Shown: one piece after another, positions 6,014 through 6,276 of the stretch
Layout of the letters: every line of letters starts with the position of its first letter
How positions within the stretch are numbered: the stretch's first letter is position 1
From: an uncultured Chryseolinea sp.
GTDB lineage: Bacteria; Bacteroidota; Bacteroidia; Cytophagales; Cyclobacteriaceae
Direction of reading: 5' to 3'
DNA length: 6,276 nucleotides
Assembly: GCA_946478915.1 (NCBI GenBank)
Contig: CAMLER010000317.1
Location: 1-6,276 of the forward strand
The notes under the pieces: model-generated
Database searches by the model: none
Seen by the model: the letters and a program-made list of their open reading frames with translations, nothing else
What the model was told of the DNA's origin: nothing
Program-made: the position numbers and the translations under genes

Positions 6014-6230
6014 GACAGCATTTTGGGGCGAAAAATAGGAAAAAGGAAGATGAGATTTCGCGGACCAAGTCTTTTATTGTTAAATGAGTTTGCGTGATGC
6101 GCCTAACGCAGTGGCTAGGCTCATGAAGCTTAGTCGAGTGTACTGCAAGCATAATTTATTAGCAGTCATTTAGGTTCCTGTTTTTTGAATAGTTGAGCGT
6201 GAAAGGCGTTAGATGTAGGGATCCAATTTG
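6014..6230. other. Spacer upstream of the ROK kinase, no gene seen
   Basis: It lies between the ROK start and the right-edge terminator, so it must hold the promoter of the kinase-isomerase unit, but I see no good -35/-10 or -24/-12 pair. It contains small inverted repeats: GCCTA-N10-TAGGC (6101-6120), ACTGC-N15-GCAGT (6142-6166) and GCGAAA/TTTCGC (6028-6033 and 6056-6061). These could be operator sites or chance. A 65-residue minus-strand reading frame (5955-6152) overlaps the kinase start and looks spurious. Confidence 0.5.
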
Positions 6231-6266
6231 TAAAAACGCAGAGTCCCTGAGACAGGAGACTCTGCG
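6231..6266 (-). terminator. Rho-independent terminator for a minus-strand gene beyond the right edge
   Basis: The arms CGCAGAGTC (6237-6245) and GACTCTGCG (6258-6266) pair perfectly over nine bases. Inside them CCTG and CAGG (6246-6249, 6253-6256) add four pairs across a single bulged A (6257), closing on an AGA loop. On the minus strand the stem is followed by five T residues (6232-6236). It should end a leftward transcript entering from the right, which isolates the ROK-isomerase unit. Confidence 0.85.
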
Positions 6267-6276
6267 AGGACGGTGC

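Noticed and set aside
5955..6152. 65-residue minus-strand reading frame overlapping the ROK kinase start
   Set aside because: Low-complexity, no recognisable domain, no ribosome site, and it overlaps the well-supported kinase start in another frame.
6101..6214. Integron attC-like pair: GCCTAAC at 6101-6107 (fits RYYYAAC) and GTTAGAT at 6208-6214 (fits GTTRRRY), with complementary CTAACGC and GCGTTAG and an inner GCTCA/TGAGC pair
   Set aside because: The length (114 bp) fits attC, but R-to-L box spacers are 9 and 7 instead of 5-6, the central stem is poor, and there is no cassette ORF, second attC or integrase. A 7-bp inverted repeat is expected by chance in a spacer of this size.

Overview
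The window is about 6.3 kb of ordinary bacterial chromosome of moderate GC content. It carries six genes, five on the minus strand and one on the plus strand, with short well-marked spacers. A sigma-54 activator, a Rnk-type RNA polymerase factor, a Tat/lipoprotein-type exported amidase and a GmhA-like isomerase point to a Gram-negative bacterium. Most starts here lack a visible Shine-Dalgarno sequence. Together with the soluble GAF-like kinase and NtrC-type regulator pair, that would fit a deltaproteobacterial (sensu lato) or FCB-type lineage, but this is a guess and the sequence does not fix the taxon.

Left part (1-2585): a two-component operon runs leftward, with a soluble histidine kinase (806-1912) followed nine bases later by an NtrC-family sigma-54-dependent response regulator (1-796, cut by the window edge). 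Divergent from it lies rnk (2119-2529), a GreA/GreB-like factor that acts through the RNA polymerase secondary channel. The 206-bp divergent spacer holds a good -24/-12 (sigma-54) promoter pointing at rnk and a palindrome about 100 bp upstream of the predicted start site, where an enhancer-binding protein would sit. rnk has the only strong ribosome binding site in the window and ends at a textbook terminator. The simplest reading is that the kinase/regulator pair switches on rnk; this circuit is the most interesting item here.

Middle (2586-4360): a single leftward gene for an amidase-signature hydrolase resembling bacterial peptide amidase. It has an intact Ser-Ser-Lys triad and a twin-arginine, probable lipoprotein signal. 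It converges on rnk and is separated from the next unit by a hairpin terminator.

Right part (4357-6276): a leftward two-gene unit encodes a ROK-family sugar kinase and a GmhA-like SIS-domain phosphosugar isomerase, 13 bases apart. It is bounded on both sides by minus-strand terminators, so it looks like a self-contained sugar-phosphate module. The terminator at the right edge serves an unseen gene beyond the window. No rRNA, tRNA, CRISPR array, insertion sequence or phage gene was seen, and no spacer exceeds 300 bases.
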